Shown in pieces: positions 1 to 6,358 of a DNA stretch of 17,573 nucleotides (position 1 is the first letter of the stretch; each line of letters opens with the position of its first letter). Under the pieces are notes generated by a model. That model did not search any database. It saw only the letters and a program-made list of their open reading frames with translations, and was not told where the DNA came from. A program made the position numbers and the translations under genes. This stretch comes from JBBQRS01 sp038214535 (GTDB lineage Bacteria; Chloroflexota; Anaerolineae; CG2-30-64-16): assembly GCA_038214535.1 (NCBI GenBank), contig JBBQRS010000100.1:1-17573 (forward strand), given 5' to 3'.

Positions 1-1
1 G

Positions 2-1477
2 CCGGGCCAAAGCGAGGAGATCAAAGTTCCGTACACCCGCCCCGACCTCGCGCCGGGCGTGGAGTATTGGCTCGAACTGAGTTTCCGGCTGGCGGAGGCG
101 CAGACCTGGGCCGACGCGGAGCATGAGGTGGCGTGGGCGCAGTTCGCGCTGCCCATCGCCGTGCCCGCCTCGCCGTTGGCGCTCGCTGGGATGCCGACGC
201 TGACGTTGGACGACAACGCGCAAGAGGCGACGATCACGGGCGGGGACTTCGCGCTGGTTTTCGACAAACAGGCCGGGCGCATCCGCTCGCTGACGCACGC
301 CGGGCGCGAGCTACTTGCCGCGGGGCCGCACTTGAACGTCTGGCGCGCGCCGACCGAGAATGACCTGAACGCCTGGGGCGACGAGCGCGCGGCGATCCAC
401 TGGCGCGAGGTCGGCTACGATCAACTCGAAGAAGTTGTCGAGTCGGCCTGGGTGACGCGCGCGTGGCCGGAGAAGATCGAGATCAGCGTGCGCTCGATCC
501 TGCGCGTGCCCGACGACGCCGAACTGTTGCCGCCGGAGGATGTGTCTGCCCGCTACGGGATGCTGGAGCAGGGCTTGCAGATGTTGGTGGACGACGCGGG
601 GCTGGCCGCACTGGCGGGGGCGCTGGGGCTGGACGCGGCGCAACTCGGCGGCGAGGCGGGCGGTCAACTGCCCGGCGAGCCTTCGGCCAGGGTGGCGCGC
701 ATCGGGGCGCTGCTGGCGTGGGTCACGGCGCAGAACCGGGTGTATGACCTGCTGCTGGCGGTGAATCAGGTGCTGCTGGCCGCTGGGATTCCCGCACCCG
801 ATGTGCTGGAGCATGCCATCGCCGCGGGGCCGGAGGGCTGGCAGCCGCAGACGCCCGCGCCGCGCGCCCACTTCGACTGCAACCTGGTCTACGAGGTGTA
901 CGGCAGCGGCGACGTGATCGTCAACGCGCACGTCATCCCGATTGAGGGGTTGCCGTTCCTGCCGCGGCTGGGGTTGCAGATGCAACTCGCGGAGGGGCTG
1001 GAGTGGTTCGAGTGGTATGGCCGCGGCCCGCACGAGACGTACGCCGACCGGTTGGAGGGCGCGCGCGTGGGTCACTTCCGTGGGACGGTAGACGAGCTGT
1101 ACGTGCCCTACATCGTCCCGGAGGAGAACGGCAACAAGGAAGAGGTGCGCTGGGCCGCGCTGACGGATGCGGAGGGCGTGGGCCTGCTGGTGGCGTGCCG
1201 CGGCGACGCGGAACACCCTTACGGCTGCGTCAGCGCGCACCACTACACGACGCAAGACCTGACGGCGGCGAAGCATACCTATGACCTGAAGCCGCAGCCC
1301 GAAATCACGCTGAACGTGGATTATGCGCAGTCGGGGCTGGGCAGCGCGGCGTGCGGGCCGGGCCGGTTGGAGCAGTATCAACTCGCCGCAGTGGAGCGCC
1401 GCTTCCGCGTGCGCCTGCGCCCCTTCGCGCGGGGCGAGGTCGAACCGGTGGCGCTGGGGCGCGCCGCGCCGGGGTGA
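2..1477 (+). CDS. lacZ: Beta-galactosidase (GH2, LacZ type), C-terminal part, 5' end outside window
   Basis: The reading frame is open from base 2, so the gene enters from the left edge and the GTG at 59 is internal. The visible ~491 residues match the C-terminal part of large LacZ enzymes: the linker domain, then the 'Bgal small chain' beta-sandwich with the signatures WRAPTEND, WYGRGPHETYADR, YIVPEENGNKEEVRW and SGLGSAACGPG. The family hydrolyses terminal beta-galactosides; its catalytic glutamates lie upstream of this window. No signal peptide can be judged. Oddly, about 110 residues (DNA about 527-863) sit between the strand ending RSILRVPDD and the strand starting FDCNLVYEVYGSG, where ordinary LacZ has a short connector. 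The insert is Ala/Leu/Gly-rich and looks helical. The frame stays open and a terminator follows at 1587, so the gene looks intact. Family assignment is firm; substrate is not. Confidence 0.93.
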   Translation, partial: PGQSEEIKVPYTRPDLAPGVEYWLELSFRLAEAQTWADAEHEVAWAQFALPIAVPASPLALAGMPTLTLDDNAQEATITGGDFALVFDKQAGRIRSLTHAGRELLAAGPHLNVWRAPTENDLNAWGDERAAIHWREVGYDQLEEVVESAWVTRAWPEKIEISVRSILRVPDDAELLPPEDVSARYGMLEQGLQMLVDDAGLAALAGALGLDAAQLGGEAGGQLPGEPSARVARIGALLAWVTAQNRVYDLLLAVNQVLLAAGIPAPDVLEHAIAAGPEGWQPQTPAPRAHFDCNLVYEVYGSGDVIVNAHVIPIEGLPFLPRLGLQMQLAEGLEWFEWYGRGPHETYADRLEGARVGHFRGTVDELYVPYIVPEENGNKEEVRWAALTDAEGVGLLVACRGDAEHPYGCVSAHHYTTQDLTAAKHTYDLKPQPEITLNVDYAQSGLGSAACGPGRLEQYQLAAVERRFRVRLRPFARGEVEPVALGRAAPG

Positions 1478-1586
1478 GAGCGCGCGGGCGTTTGGAACAC
1501 GAAGTCGCCCCCTGATCGGGGATCTTCGACGAAGCGGCGCGAAGGTCGCGAAGTGCGAAGACCGCGAAGGGCTTGAGGGTATTAGC
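1478..1586. other. Intergenic spacer with CGCGAAG-type direct repeats
   Basis: Between the lacZ stop and the terminator lies a short degenerate array of GCGAAG/CGCGAAG units (about 1527-1570). It has no convincing complementary arm and no coding signal. It resembles a solitary arm of the simple-sequence inverted-repeat elements found elsewhere in the window, but with a different unit. Confidence 0.4.
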
Positions 1587-1626
1587 GACGACCTGCGAGA
1601 CTCAATTATCTCGCAGGTCGTCTTTT
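1587..1626 (+). terminator. Rho-independent terminator after lacZ
   Basis: A perfect 14-bp stem (1587-1600 with 1609-1622; arm GACGACCTGCGAGA) encloses an 8-nt loop and is followed by TTTT at 1623-1626. It lies 110 bp after the lacZ stop and faces the convergent ATPase gene ending at 1652. The T-run is only on the + side, so it should stop lacZ transcription. Confidence 0.88.
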
Positions 1627-1651
1627 AACCGTGGCAAGCGACTTCTTTTGT

Positions 1652-3052
1652 CTATCCCCGCGCGCGCAATTGCTGACCTGCCCAGGCAAGCCATTCTTCA
1701 GGTGGGATTCCATAAGGGCGCAACTTCTCCATCCTTCCTTCGTCCTCGCTGACGAAGAGGGCGCGGTTTGGACCGAGCTTACTCGCCGCGGGCGTATCCA
1801 CCAGGCTCGACGAATCCTCCGCGCTCATCTGGAGCGCCACGCGCATGGCGAACTCCCTGAGCGCGCGGCGTTCGATGCTGCGACCTAAATTGGTGTGCGT
1901 ATCGCACCAGACGATGGTGTGAATCCCCACGTCGGGCCCGTCGCGCAGGATGGTTGCAAACTGTTGCGCGGGGGTGGGCGGAGCAGGCTCGGTGCTATAC
2001 GAAAATCCTGCATCATCGTCCTGGCGCAGATCACGGGCGCGTTGGAGGCCGTATACCAATAGATACAGCGACGGATCGCCGGACGCGGGAGCATCGAGCC
2101 TGCGATTCACCTCAGCCGCCAGTTGATCGAGGAAACCGGGGAGCTCGCGGCGACGCCCATACTTGACCTCATGGGGCAAGAGCGCCGGCAGGCCGGAGAG
2201 CAGGTCAGCGCCCGGCGCGTCCGTGGCCCCAAAGTCGAGGATGAAGAACTGTGCATCGGCCGGTTTGTGTTGGGCGGCCAGGCTGAGCAGCGCCGTGGAC
2301 GCCATTCCCAGCGCCGCCTCGTCCTGCTGGCCCACGATCAGCAGGTTACTGCCGCTCTGGCGGCGGAATCCGGCAGCCAGTGGCTCGCGGATCGCGACCG
2401 GGTCGCCGAGGTAGGCCAGGTAGCGGCGCTCAGGCGGCGGCCATGCAGGGGCCGCGAGAAGGTCTCCCAACGTCCGATTCTTCTCGATCTCGGCAGGCGC
2501 GTTCCCCTCGAAGATGATTTGCGGTTGATCGGGGCGATAGTTGCTCTTCTGAGCCAACGCCAGCACGTCGTCCAGATAGCGGTCGCGCGCTTCGTCGGTG
2601 AGCCAGGCGACCTGGAAACGGTTGTTGCCTTCCACCGTGCCGTTGGAGGCGTTATAGATGGCCTCGCCGGGCCGCGAGAGCAGCCGGGCGGCGGGGTTAT
2701 CATCGGCGAGGATCAGCCGTGAGTCAGCCTCGCTGCACTGCAACGCGATGCGGACGGCCATCTGGTCAATGGTGCTGCGAGCCAGGGTATATGCACCGGC
2801 CAGGGTTTGTGAGCCGAGCAGGACATGCAGCCCGAACGCGCGTCCCTGGCGCACCAGCCGGTCCAGCACCTGCGCGGCCTGCGATGCGACGGCGTCATCT
2901 TCCGTGAAGAACTCTTGAAATTCATCCACGATGAGCAGGATGCGCGGCATACCGTGGCCGTTCTTCTTGCGGTAGTCGGCGATGTGATCCACGCTGGAGG
3001 CGCGGAACAGGTCGCCGCGGCGCTTGAGCTCGGCGTCCAGCCCCTGCAACAC
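1652..3052 (-). CDS. FtsK/EssC-like ATPase, C-terminal portion after a frameshift
   Basis: This is the continuation, in another frame, of the ATPase beginning at 4457. The homologous frame is already readable upstream of the GTG at 3052 (VIAIESEREFGLSV, to about 3094), so 3052 is not a true start. It carries Walker B (RILLIVDEF, residues 37-45 from 3052; D43, E44) and the LLGSQTL sensor strand (about 77-86). A third FtsK-like domain follows with a degenerate nucleotide loop (LLIVGQQDEAALG in place of GxxGxGKS). Three linked FtsK domains are typical of type VII secretion motors (EccC/EssC). It is the last gene of the operon and ends just before the lacZ terminator region. Either the gene is a pseudogene in this copy or the frameshift is a sequencing slip; the fragment alone lacks Walker A. 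Confidence 0.8.
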   Translation of the reverse strand: MLQGLDAELKRRGDLFRASSVDHIADYRKKNGHGMPRILLIVDEFQEFFTEDDAVASQAAQVLDRLVRQGRAFGLHVLLGSQTLAGAYTLARSTIDQMAVRIALQCSEADSRLILADDNPAARLLSRPGEAIYNASNGTVEGNNRFQVAWLTDEARDRYLDDVLALAQKSNYRPDQPQIIFEGNAPAEIEKNRTLGDLLAAPAWPPPERRYLAYLGDPVAIREPLAAGFRRQSGSNLLIVGQQDEAALGMASTALLSLAAQHKPADAQFFILDFGATDAPGADLLSGLPALLPHEVKYGRRRELPGFLDQLAAEVNRRLDAPASGDPSLYLLVYGLQRARDLRQDDDAGFSYSTEPAPPTPAQQFATILRDGPDVGIHTIVWCDTHTNLGRSIERRALREFAMRVALQMSAEDSSSLVDTPAASKLGPNRALFVSEDEGRMEKLRPYGIPPEEWLAWAGQQLRARG

Positions 3053-3065
3053 ACTGAGACCGAAC

Positions 3066-4457
3066 TCACGCTCGCTCTCGATGGCGATGACGCGCGTGGG
3101 GCAGCGCGTGGGCGGCGTACGTTTTGAATTCGACGCCCTTCTTGAAGTCCACCAGGTAGAGTTCGACCTGTTCGGGGCTGTAGGACAGCGCCAGGTTGGT
3201 GATCAGGGTGTGCAGCAAGGTGGATTTGCCGGAACCGGTCTTGCCGGCTGCCAGGGCGTGCTGAGCGGTACCCGCGCCCAGGTCAAGGTACTCCAACTTG
3301 CGCGCGCCCGCCGGCCCCAACGCCACGCGCAGGCCGTGCCCGCTATCGCCCTGCCACCATTGCTTGCGTGGTGGGGCGATCCGCTCGAACGGCACCTCCA
3401 CCCGGCTGCTCTCTTTCGCCGCCGCGCCCACGGCGTTGACCATGCGGTTGAAAAGCGCCGCGTCGGGTGGGGCGTCCAACTCCAACTGGCAGTCCTTGAA
3501 GTCGGGATCCTGCCAGACGAAGCGGGCGCCGTCCCAGGCGATGACCGTGGCGGCTCTTTCCAGGTCGGCGAGGTTGAAGCCGTGGGGGAGCGACTTGTCC
3601 GTATCGGCCAGGATCACCGCGTAGACGCCGCAACGTGGGCCGTTCTGCGCGATGCTGACCAACCGGCGCGCCGAGGTCTCGGTGAAGTTGGCCGGGAAAT
3701 CGAAGACGGCCAGCACGCGATAGGGTTCGGCGACCTCGCCCGCCTGCGTATTATAGTCCTCGATGCCGGCGAACTGGTTACGCAGGTATTTCTGGATCAC
3801 GTTCTCCATGTGCTCGGTGAGGTCGGCCAGGCGCTGCTCGATGTGCTGCGGCTCGGTCCAGGCCTTGCCGGTCACCAGCGCCTCGTCGTAGTCGGCGAGG
3901 TGCATGAAGGGGGCGGCGTTCTGCCCCAGCCCCACGGGGTCCACGAAGGTTAGCCGCACCTTGCCGGGCGGCAGGGACGCGAGCAGGCGCAGGAGCACGG
4001 ACTGCGCACCCTGCACCGCGGTGTTTCTGGCCGCGCCCGGCGCCTTGAACAGCACGCCGCGCGCGCCGACGAAGGGCAGCAGCGCCGGTTGGCTCAGGCG
4101 ATGCCAGCACCCAATCTCGACCAATTGGCCCAGCCGGACGAAGGGCGGGATGCTGCCCTCCTGCGCCGGGACCCACGACTTCCACGACGCGTCGTCCCAG
4201 GGCGCGGCCAGCGGCCCGGCGGCCTGGATGACCGAGCGGACGCGATCGGCCGCCTCCGATATGGCCACATCGTAAGCTGGTTTGGCATCCGTCAAGGCCT
4301 GCTGGTAACGAACTTCGAGATCTGCGACACGGCGCTGATGTTCGACGTCGGCCTGCTCGATCCACCGGTCGCGCCAGTGGCCGGCGTCGGCCGCGGCCTG
4401 CACCAGTTGCGCGATGTGCGTTTGGAGTTGTCTTTCGATATTCCGTACAGAAGGCAT
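3066..4457 (-). CDS. FtsK/EssC-like type VII secretion ATPase, N-terminal portion (frameshifted)
   Basis: The ATG at 4457 is chosen because GGAGG lies 6 nt upstream (complement of 4464-4468); the TTG at 4463 abuts that site. Residues ~1-90 are a helical, coiled-coil-like region, not the membrane segments usual in EssC/EccC. A degenerate FtsK-like domain follows. The active domain begins with GKTGSGKST (residues 405-413), then LYLVDFKKGVEF, the usual FtsK segment after Walker A. The frame then runs into HARHRHRERA-stop, whereas shifting frame at the CG run 3091-3096 gives HARVIAIESEREFGL, the expected continuation. So the protein (~937 aa if restored) is split between Walker A and Walker B. 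The predicted job is ATP-driven export of the WXG100-like proteins and nuclease encoded upstream. Confidence 0.85.
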   Translation of the reverse strand: MPSVRNIERQLQTHIAQLVQAAADAGHWRDRWIEQADVEHQRRVADLEVRYQQALTDAKPAYDVAISEAADRVRSVIQAAGPLAAPWDDASWKSWVPAQEGSIPPFVRLGQLVEIGCWHRLSQPALLPFVGARGVLFKAPGAARNTAVQGAQSVLLRLLASLPPGKVRLTFVDPVGLGQNAAPFMHLADYDEALVTGKAWTEPQHIEQRLADLTEHMENVIQKYLRNQFAGIEDYNTQAGEVAEPYRVLAVFDFPANFTETSARRLVSIAQNGPRCGVYAVILADTDKSLPHGFNLADLERAATVIAWDGARFVWQDPDFKDCQLELDAPPDAALFNRMVNAVGAAAKESSRVEVPFERIAPPRKQWWQGDSGHGLRVALGPAGARKLEYLDLGAGTAQHALAAGKTGSGKSTLLHTLITNLALSYSPEQVELYLVDFKKGVEFKTYAAHALPHARHRHRERA

Positions 4458-4474
4458 CAGCAACCTCCGCGAAG

Positions 4475-4547
4475 GTTTGCCCGGCTCCAGGACGCGTGAC
4501 GCGCCGGGGAGCCGGGCTATTCTATATTTGCCTGGAGCCGGGCAAAC
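4475..4547. repeat. Long inverted repeat between DGR template and ATPase gene
   Basis: GTTTGCCCGGCTCCAGG (4475-4491) is repeated perfectly as its inverse at 4531-4547, a 17-bp stem with a 39-nt loop. The loop holds a further GAGCCGGGC (4509-4517) that can pair instead with GCCCGGCTC in the left arm, so two mutually exclusive hairpins are possible. It lies just upstream of the ATPase Shine-Dalgarno sequence (4464-4468), within the operon transcript. It could end or protect the template RNA, or control ATPase translation. There is no T-run typical of an intrinsic terminator. Confidence 0.75.
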
Positions 4548-4664
4548 CCGGCCGCCAGACGGGGACTACCGGCGCTCGCCCTCCCGGCGCTCGTCGCGTA
4601 TCCAGCGCTCGCTCGGAGCGCAGACACGCGGCATTCTGGCCCGGCATAGCCGTCAGAGGGCAAT
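4548..4664. other. Non-coding template-flanking region
   Basis: Together with the template repeat and the inverted repeat this fills the 336-bp gene-free stretch 4458-4793. It contains three short direct repeats of CCRGCGCTCG (4569-4578, 4584-4593, 4602-4611) and a 6-bp hairpin (4605-4610 with 4616-4621). Open frames here are shadows without a start signal. In DGRs the RNA downstream of the template folds and primes reverse transcription, so this GC-rich structured segment is a plausible part of the template RNA. That role is inferred. Confidence 0.5.
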
Positions 4665-4776
4665 CGGACGCAACGGAAGCCGATATTGTCGTTCCTGTTA
4701 TCGGGATTGTTCCTGTTGCGGTTCGCCGCACGGACGTTCCTCTCGTTGTTGTTCCAGGACCCGCCCCGCAGCACTC
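4665..4776 (-). repeat. DGR template repeat (TR)
   Basis: On the minus strand this 112-bp segment aligns without gaps to 6369-6480, inside the variable-protein gene (offset 1704). Ninety-eight positions are identical. The 14 mismatches (4686, 4687, 4693, 4696, 4699, 4701, 4707, 4708, 4711, 4714, 4717, 4737, 4747, 4753) are all A in the template sense strand. Read in the variable gene's frame the template is rich in AAC/AAT codons (e.g. GGSWNNNERN), the usual DGR design for maximum codon diversity. It begins 18 bp after the avd stop. An apparent ORF over it has no start signal and is best read as non-coding template RNA. Confidence 0.96.
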
Positions 4777-4793
4777 CACCGGCGCCCCGCACA

Positions 4794-5174
4794 TCACGGA
4801 GCCGCAGGCTCCGTTTGCGCCACAGAGAGACTCTTCAACCAGCCACCCAGCAATTTGCCGATTTCGACCAGGGCCGCAGCCGCATACTGATACTGGCCGT
4901 CGGTGAGGAGGCCGCGCGCGTGGCTGAGGCGCACGTAGAGCCGCAGCCGGTCCAGCACGAGATCGGCGTCGAGAAGCACCACCTGTCGGCGGCGCGCCGT
5001 CCGGGTGGCCTGGATCAGCAACTCATAAAACTCGAAGGCCGCGTCCTCCACGCGACGCGCGAGCCGGAACCTCTCGCTCTTCGGGAACTTCTCGGTATGA
5101 TCCAGCAGCCACAGGATGAAATCATAGGTCTTGCCGAAGATCGGCGACGTCGTATTCTTCGCTGGCGGTTCCAT
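4794..5174 (-). CDS. avd: Avd-like four-helix-bundle protein (DGR accessory variability determinant)
   Basis: A 126-aa, positively charged, helical protein with the S23-like/bAvd pattern: KTYDFILWLLDHTEKFPKSE near the start (residues 15-34), then FRLARRVEDAAFEFYELLIQA, LDADLVLDRLRLYVRLSHARG, and a last helix with YQYAAAALVEIGKLLGGWL. In DGRs Avd forms a barrel-shaped pentamer that binds the reverse transcriptase and template RNA and is needed for mutagenic homing. The start at 5174 matches where family similarity begins. It overlaps the reverse transcriptase 3' end by 53 bp in another frame, which suggests translational coupling. An in-frame ATG at 5246 would add 24 Cys/Ser/Arg-rich residues lying inside the RT gene and is unlikely. 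The template repeat follows directly. Confidence 0.9.
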   Translation of the reverse strand: MEPPAKNTTSPIFGKTYDFILWLLDHTEKFPKSERFRLARRVEDAAFEFYELLIQATRTARRRQVVLLDADLVLDRLRLYVRLSHARGLLTDGQYQYAAAALVEIGKLLGGWLKSLSVAQTEPAAP

Positions 5175-6243
5175 CGGCTTCTTTCTTGAGCACGAAGTCG
5201 TGCAAGAGCGCCCGGCGCAGTTTCCAGGTGTCGCCATGTCCAGCATGGCTCAGCCAGCTCTGCACGCTGGCGTCCACCGCATCGAAACCGGTCTTCCCTT
5301 CGCGATAACCTGTGGCCAACGCCTGGAGGCGTCGCCGCGCCTGGACGACATTCCGCCGCTTCAGCCGCCGGTGATCCGGGAAGACCTGGAAACCCAGGAA
5401 CGGCAGGCCGCCGGCACACGGTTGGGGTTGCGCTGAATTCTCATGAATGGTGAGCCGGAGGCCCATCAGATATTCGATCACCGCATCGCGCCAACTGTGC
5501 AGCGTTGCTTTGTCATCTGCGAACAGCAGCATATCGTCTACGTAGCGCACGTAACCGCGGCATTTGAGCTGCCGCTTGACGAAGTGATCCAACCCGTTCA
5601 GGTAAACGTTCGCCCAGAACTGCGAGGTCAGATTGCCGATAGGCAGTCCGCGCGCTCGGGCTATGGCGAACAGGTCGTCGCCGGGGAAGTATACCATGTC
5701 ATATTCTTCGCGCTGCACGCCTGCTCCGCTCGCTATGATCCTGGCCGCCAGATCCAGCGCGTTTGCGTCGCCAACCGTGCGACCCAGGATCTCCAGCAAG
5801 ACGGCGTGGTCAATGGACGGGAAGAACTGGCGGACGTCCATCGGCAGGACGTAAGGGTAACGGCGCATGAAGTGCGTGCAGCGGTTCAGCGCCCGATGGG
5901 TTCCTTTGCCGGCGCGGTTAGCATAGGTATCGAAGATGAACTGACGCTCGAACAGCGGCTCGGTCACGCCGACCAGGGCGTGATGCACCACCCGGTCGCG
6001 GAACGGCGCAGCCGAGATCAGGCGGCGTTTGGGCTCGCGGATCGGGAAACTGCTGTAAGGGCCGGGCCGGTAGCTGCCGTCCCGTAGTTCGGCTTGCAAC
6101 TCGAATAGATTCACCTCAAGATCGTACTCGAACGCGGCGACCAGCGGTTTGGCGCGTTTGCCCCGCGCTGCCTTTCGAAAAGCAGACCGCAGGTTCTCGA
6201 ACGACGTGACCGCCGGCCACAGATGATCGTAACGCTTACCCAT
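5122..6243 (-). CDS. Reverse transcriptase of a diversity-generating retroelement
   Basis: A 373-aa RT. Domain signs in order: fingers with KRRLISAAPFRDRVVHHAL (residues 72-90), motif A LPMDVRQFFPSIDH (catalytic D136), GLPIGNLTSQFWANVYLN (199-216) with the G203-xxx-SQ variant favoured by DGR RTs over the GxxxSP of retrons and group II introns, catalytic YVDD at 234-237, and the thumb-side FLGFQVFPDHRRLKRR. There is no maturase or endonuclease domain. Family function is to copy the template RNA with errors at adenines so that the cDNA replaces the variable repeat. GAAGGG (complement of 6249-6254) sits 5 nt before the ATG. It lies between its target gene and avd in a shared operon. Confidence 0.96.
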   Translation of the reverse strand: MGKRYDHLWPAVTSFENLRSAFRKAARGKRAKPLVAAFEYDLEVNLFELQAELRDGSYRPGPYSSFPIREPKRRLISAAPFRDRVVHHALVGVTEPLFERQFIFDTYANRAGKGTHRALNRCTHFMRRYPYVLPMDVRQFFPSIDHAVLLEILGRTVGDANALDLAARIIASGAGVQREEYDMVYFPGDDLFAIARARGLPIGNLTSQFWANVYLNGLDHFVKRQLKCRGYVRYVDDMLLFADDKATLHSWRDAVIEYLMGLRLTIHENSAQPQPCAGGLPFLGFQVFPDHRRLKRRNVVQARRRLQALATGYREGKTGFDAVDASVQSWLSHAGHGDTWKLRRALLHDFVLKKEADGTASEEYDVADLRQDL

Positions 6244-6286
6244 CGGAACCCTTCAGCAAGGAGACGCCCCGGAAAATTCGCGCGAC

Positions 6287-6311
6287 CCAGAGGGGGCTTC
6301 GCCCCCTCTGG
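6287..6311. repeat. Perfect hairpin downstream of the variable repeat
   Basis: An 11-bp perfect stem (6287-6297 with 6301-6311) has a 3-nt loop, GAA on the coding strand. It lies 47 bp beyond the variable-protein stop and about 57 bp beyond the 3' end of the variable repeat. In characterised DGRs a short hairpin or cruciform just downstream of the variable repeat aids retrohoming; here the spacing is longer than usual. Without a T-run it is a weak terminator, though partial attenuation before the RT gene is possible. Confidence 0.75.
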
Positions 6312-6358
6312 ACTCCCCCGTTCCAGAAAGCCAGAAGAACAGAAACCAGAAGCCAGAA

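Noticed and set aside
311..1381. 356-codon minus-strand frame
   Set aside because: Antisense shadow of the lacZ coding region.
3024..3953. 309-codon plus-strand frame
   Set aside because: Antisense to the ATPase; composition is shadow-like and the ATPase motifs are on the other strand.
4517..4797. Two overlapping 91-codon minus-strand frames over the template repeat
   Set aside because: One mirrors the variable-repeat peptide because TR and VR are homologous; there is no start signal and DGR templates are non-coding.
5122..6243. Retron or group II intron reverse transcriptase
   Set aside because: No maturase or endonuclease domain, no intron RNA or msr/msd structure, and a clear TR/VR pair plus Avd is present.
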